Shown: positions 19,917 through 20,264 of the stretch, one piece after another
Layout of the letters: the number at the start of each line of letters is the position of its first letter
Numbering within the stretch: position 1 is the stretch's first letter
DNA from: DASPXY01 sp038227745
GTDB taxonomy: Bacteria > Planctomycetota > Planctomycetia > Gemmatales > Gemmataceae
Direction: 5' to 3'
Length of the DNA: 20,264 bases
Assembly (NCBI GenBank): GCA_038227745.1
Contig: JBBRPS010000067.1
Span: 1-20,264, forward strand
Translations under genes and position numbers: made by a program
The notes under the pieces: generated by a model
The model's database searches: none
What the model saw: the letters and a program-made list of their open reading frames with translations, nothing else
What the model was told of the DNA's origin: nothing

Positions 19917-20264
19917 CTACGGAACACTTGCGTCTCCTTTTTCTTCCCCCTTGCTTGTCACCCGCCAGTCCTCCACGATCAGTCCAGACACGGACAGCAC
20001 ATCCTGGTTGATCGTCACCACCATGCAGTTGCCCAGGGTGAGGGCGATGGCGGCGATCTACATGTCGATTTGTTGGATGACCCGGCCGACCCGTTTCAGT
20101 TGCGCCACCAGGCGGCCGTACTCCTCGGCCGCAGCCGCGTCGTAAGGCCAGACCGTCCAATCGGCGATGACCACCAGCAGCCGTTGCCGATTCCGCTCCT
20201 GATTGCCACCGTTCGCCACGCCGACTCAGAGTTCACCGAGAACCGGCACGCATAGTCCCAGGCG
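19917..20264 (-). pseudogene. VapC-like PIN-domain toxin, inactivated (5' end outside window)
   Basis: Read on the reverse strand from 20264, the frame gives CVPVLGEL-stop-VGVANGGNQERNR, then WTVWPYDAAAAEEYGRL, VIQQIDM-stop-IAAIALTLGNC and DVLSVSGLIVEDW, and ends at 19917. This is the middle and C-terminal part of a PIN-domain VapC ribonuclease of the kind usually ending in VPGLxVEDW. Two in-frame stops break it: TGA (20226-20228), probably from the conserved Trp of GELW, and TAG (20058-20060), probably from a Gln codon. The acidic residues Glu (GEL) and Asp (QID) remain. No antitoxin gene is visible, and one would lie beyond the right edge. Confidence 0.75.

Overview
The window looks like chromosome from a planctomycete of the Gemmata group. 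It is GC-rich, and it carries families typical of that group: a DUF1501 protein, a giant secreted dehydrogenase/cytochrome protein with a CXXCH haem motif, a TIGR03000 domain, a TPR protein with a Gemmata-style tail, and a dense set of NTPase, WD40 and cyclase signalling genes. This assignment rests on recognising families, not on a marker gene.

Positions 1-9944 are a mostly housekeeping or planctomycete-specific stretch, all on the + strand. It holds the C-terminal part of a TPR protein (1-1208), a Tat-exported DUF1501 protein (1243-2697), an exported TIGR03000-methyltransferase fusion (2771-3601) closed by a perfect palindromic terminator, a 1756-residue exported multidomain redox protein (3774-9044), a large nested inverted repeat (9055-9164), and an orphan cobS (9174-9944).

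Positions 9945-19280 look like a signalling or conflict (defence-like) island. A gene for a RyR-TPR-Rossmannoid-class III cyclase protein (10350-12650) is followed by three tightly coupled genes. These are a DUF4062-STAND NTPase (12845-14890) and two paralogous 12-repeat WD40 proteins (14887-17142 and 17139-19280). Each junction is an ATGA overlap, so the three products are probably made together and act as one complex. Together they reproduce, in separate pieces, the DUF4062-NACHT-WD40 architecture of the animal proteins TEP1 and NWD1. The second WD40 array is a strikingly uniform 12 x 126-bp DNA repeat, as in fungal HET-E type allorecognition proteins.

Positions 19281-20264 are a graveyard of fragments. 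They include the frameshifted start of a probable TIR-type fourth cistron, a broken copy of the cyclase C-terminus with an in-frame stop, REP-like inverted repeats, and a VapC-like PIN toxin pseudogene with two in-frame stops on the - strand. Another decayed cyclase tail lies at 12651-12819, so the NTPase/WD40 operon is bracketed by cyclase remnants. This suggests repeated duplication and recombination of such modules. No tRNA, rRNA, CRISPR array or intact transposase gene was seen.
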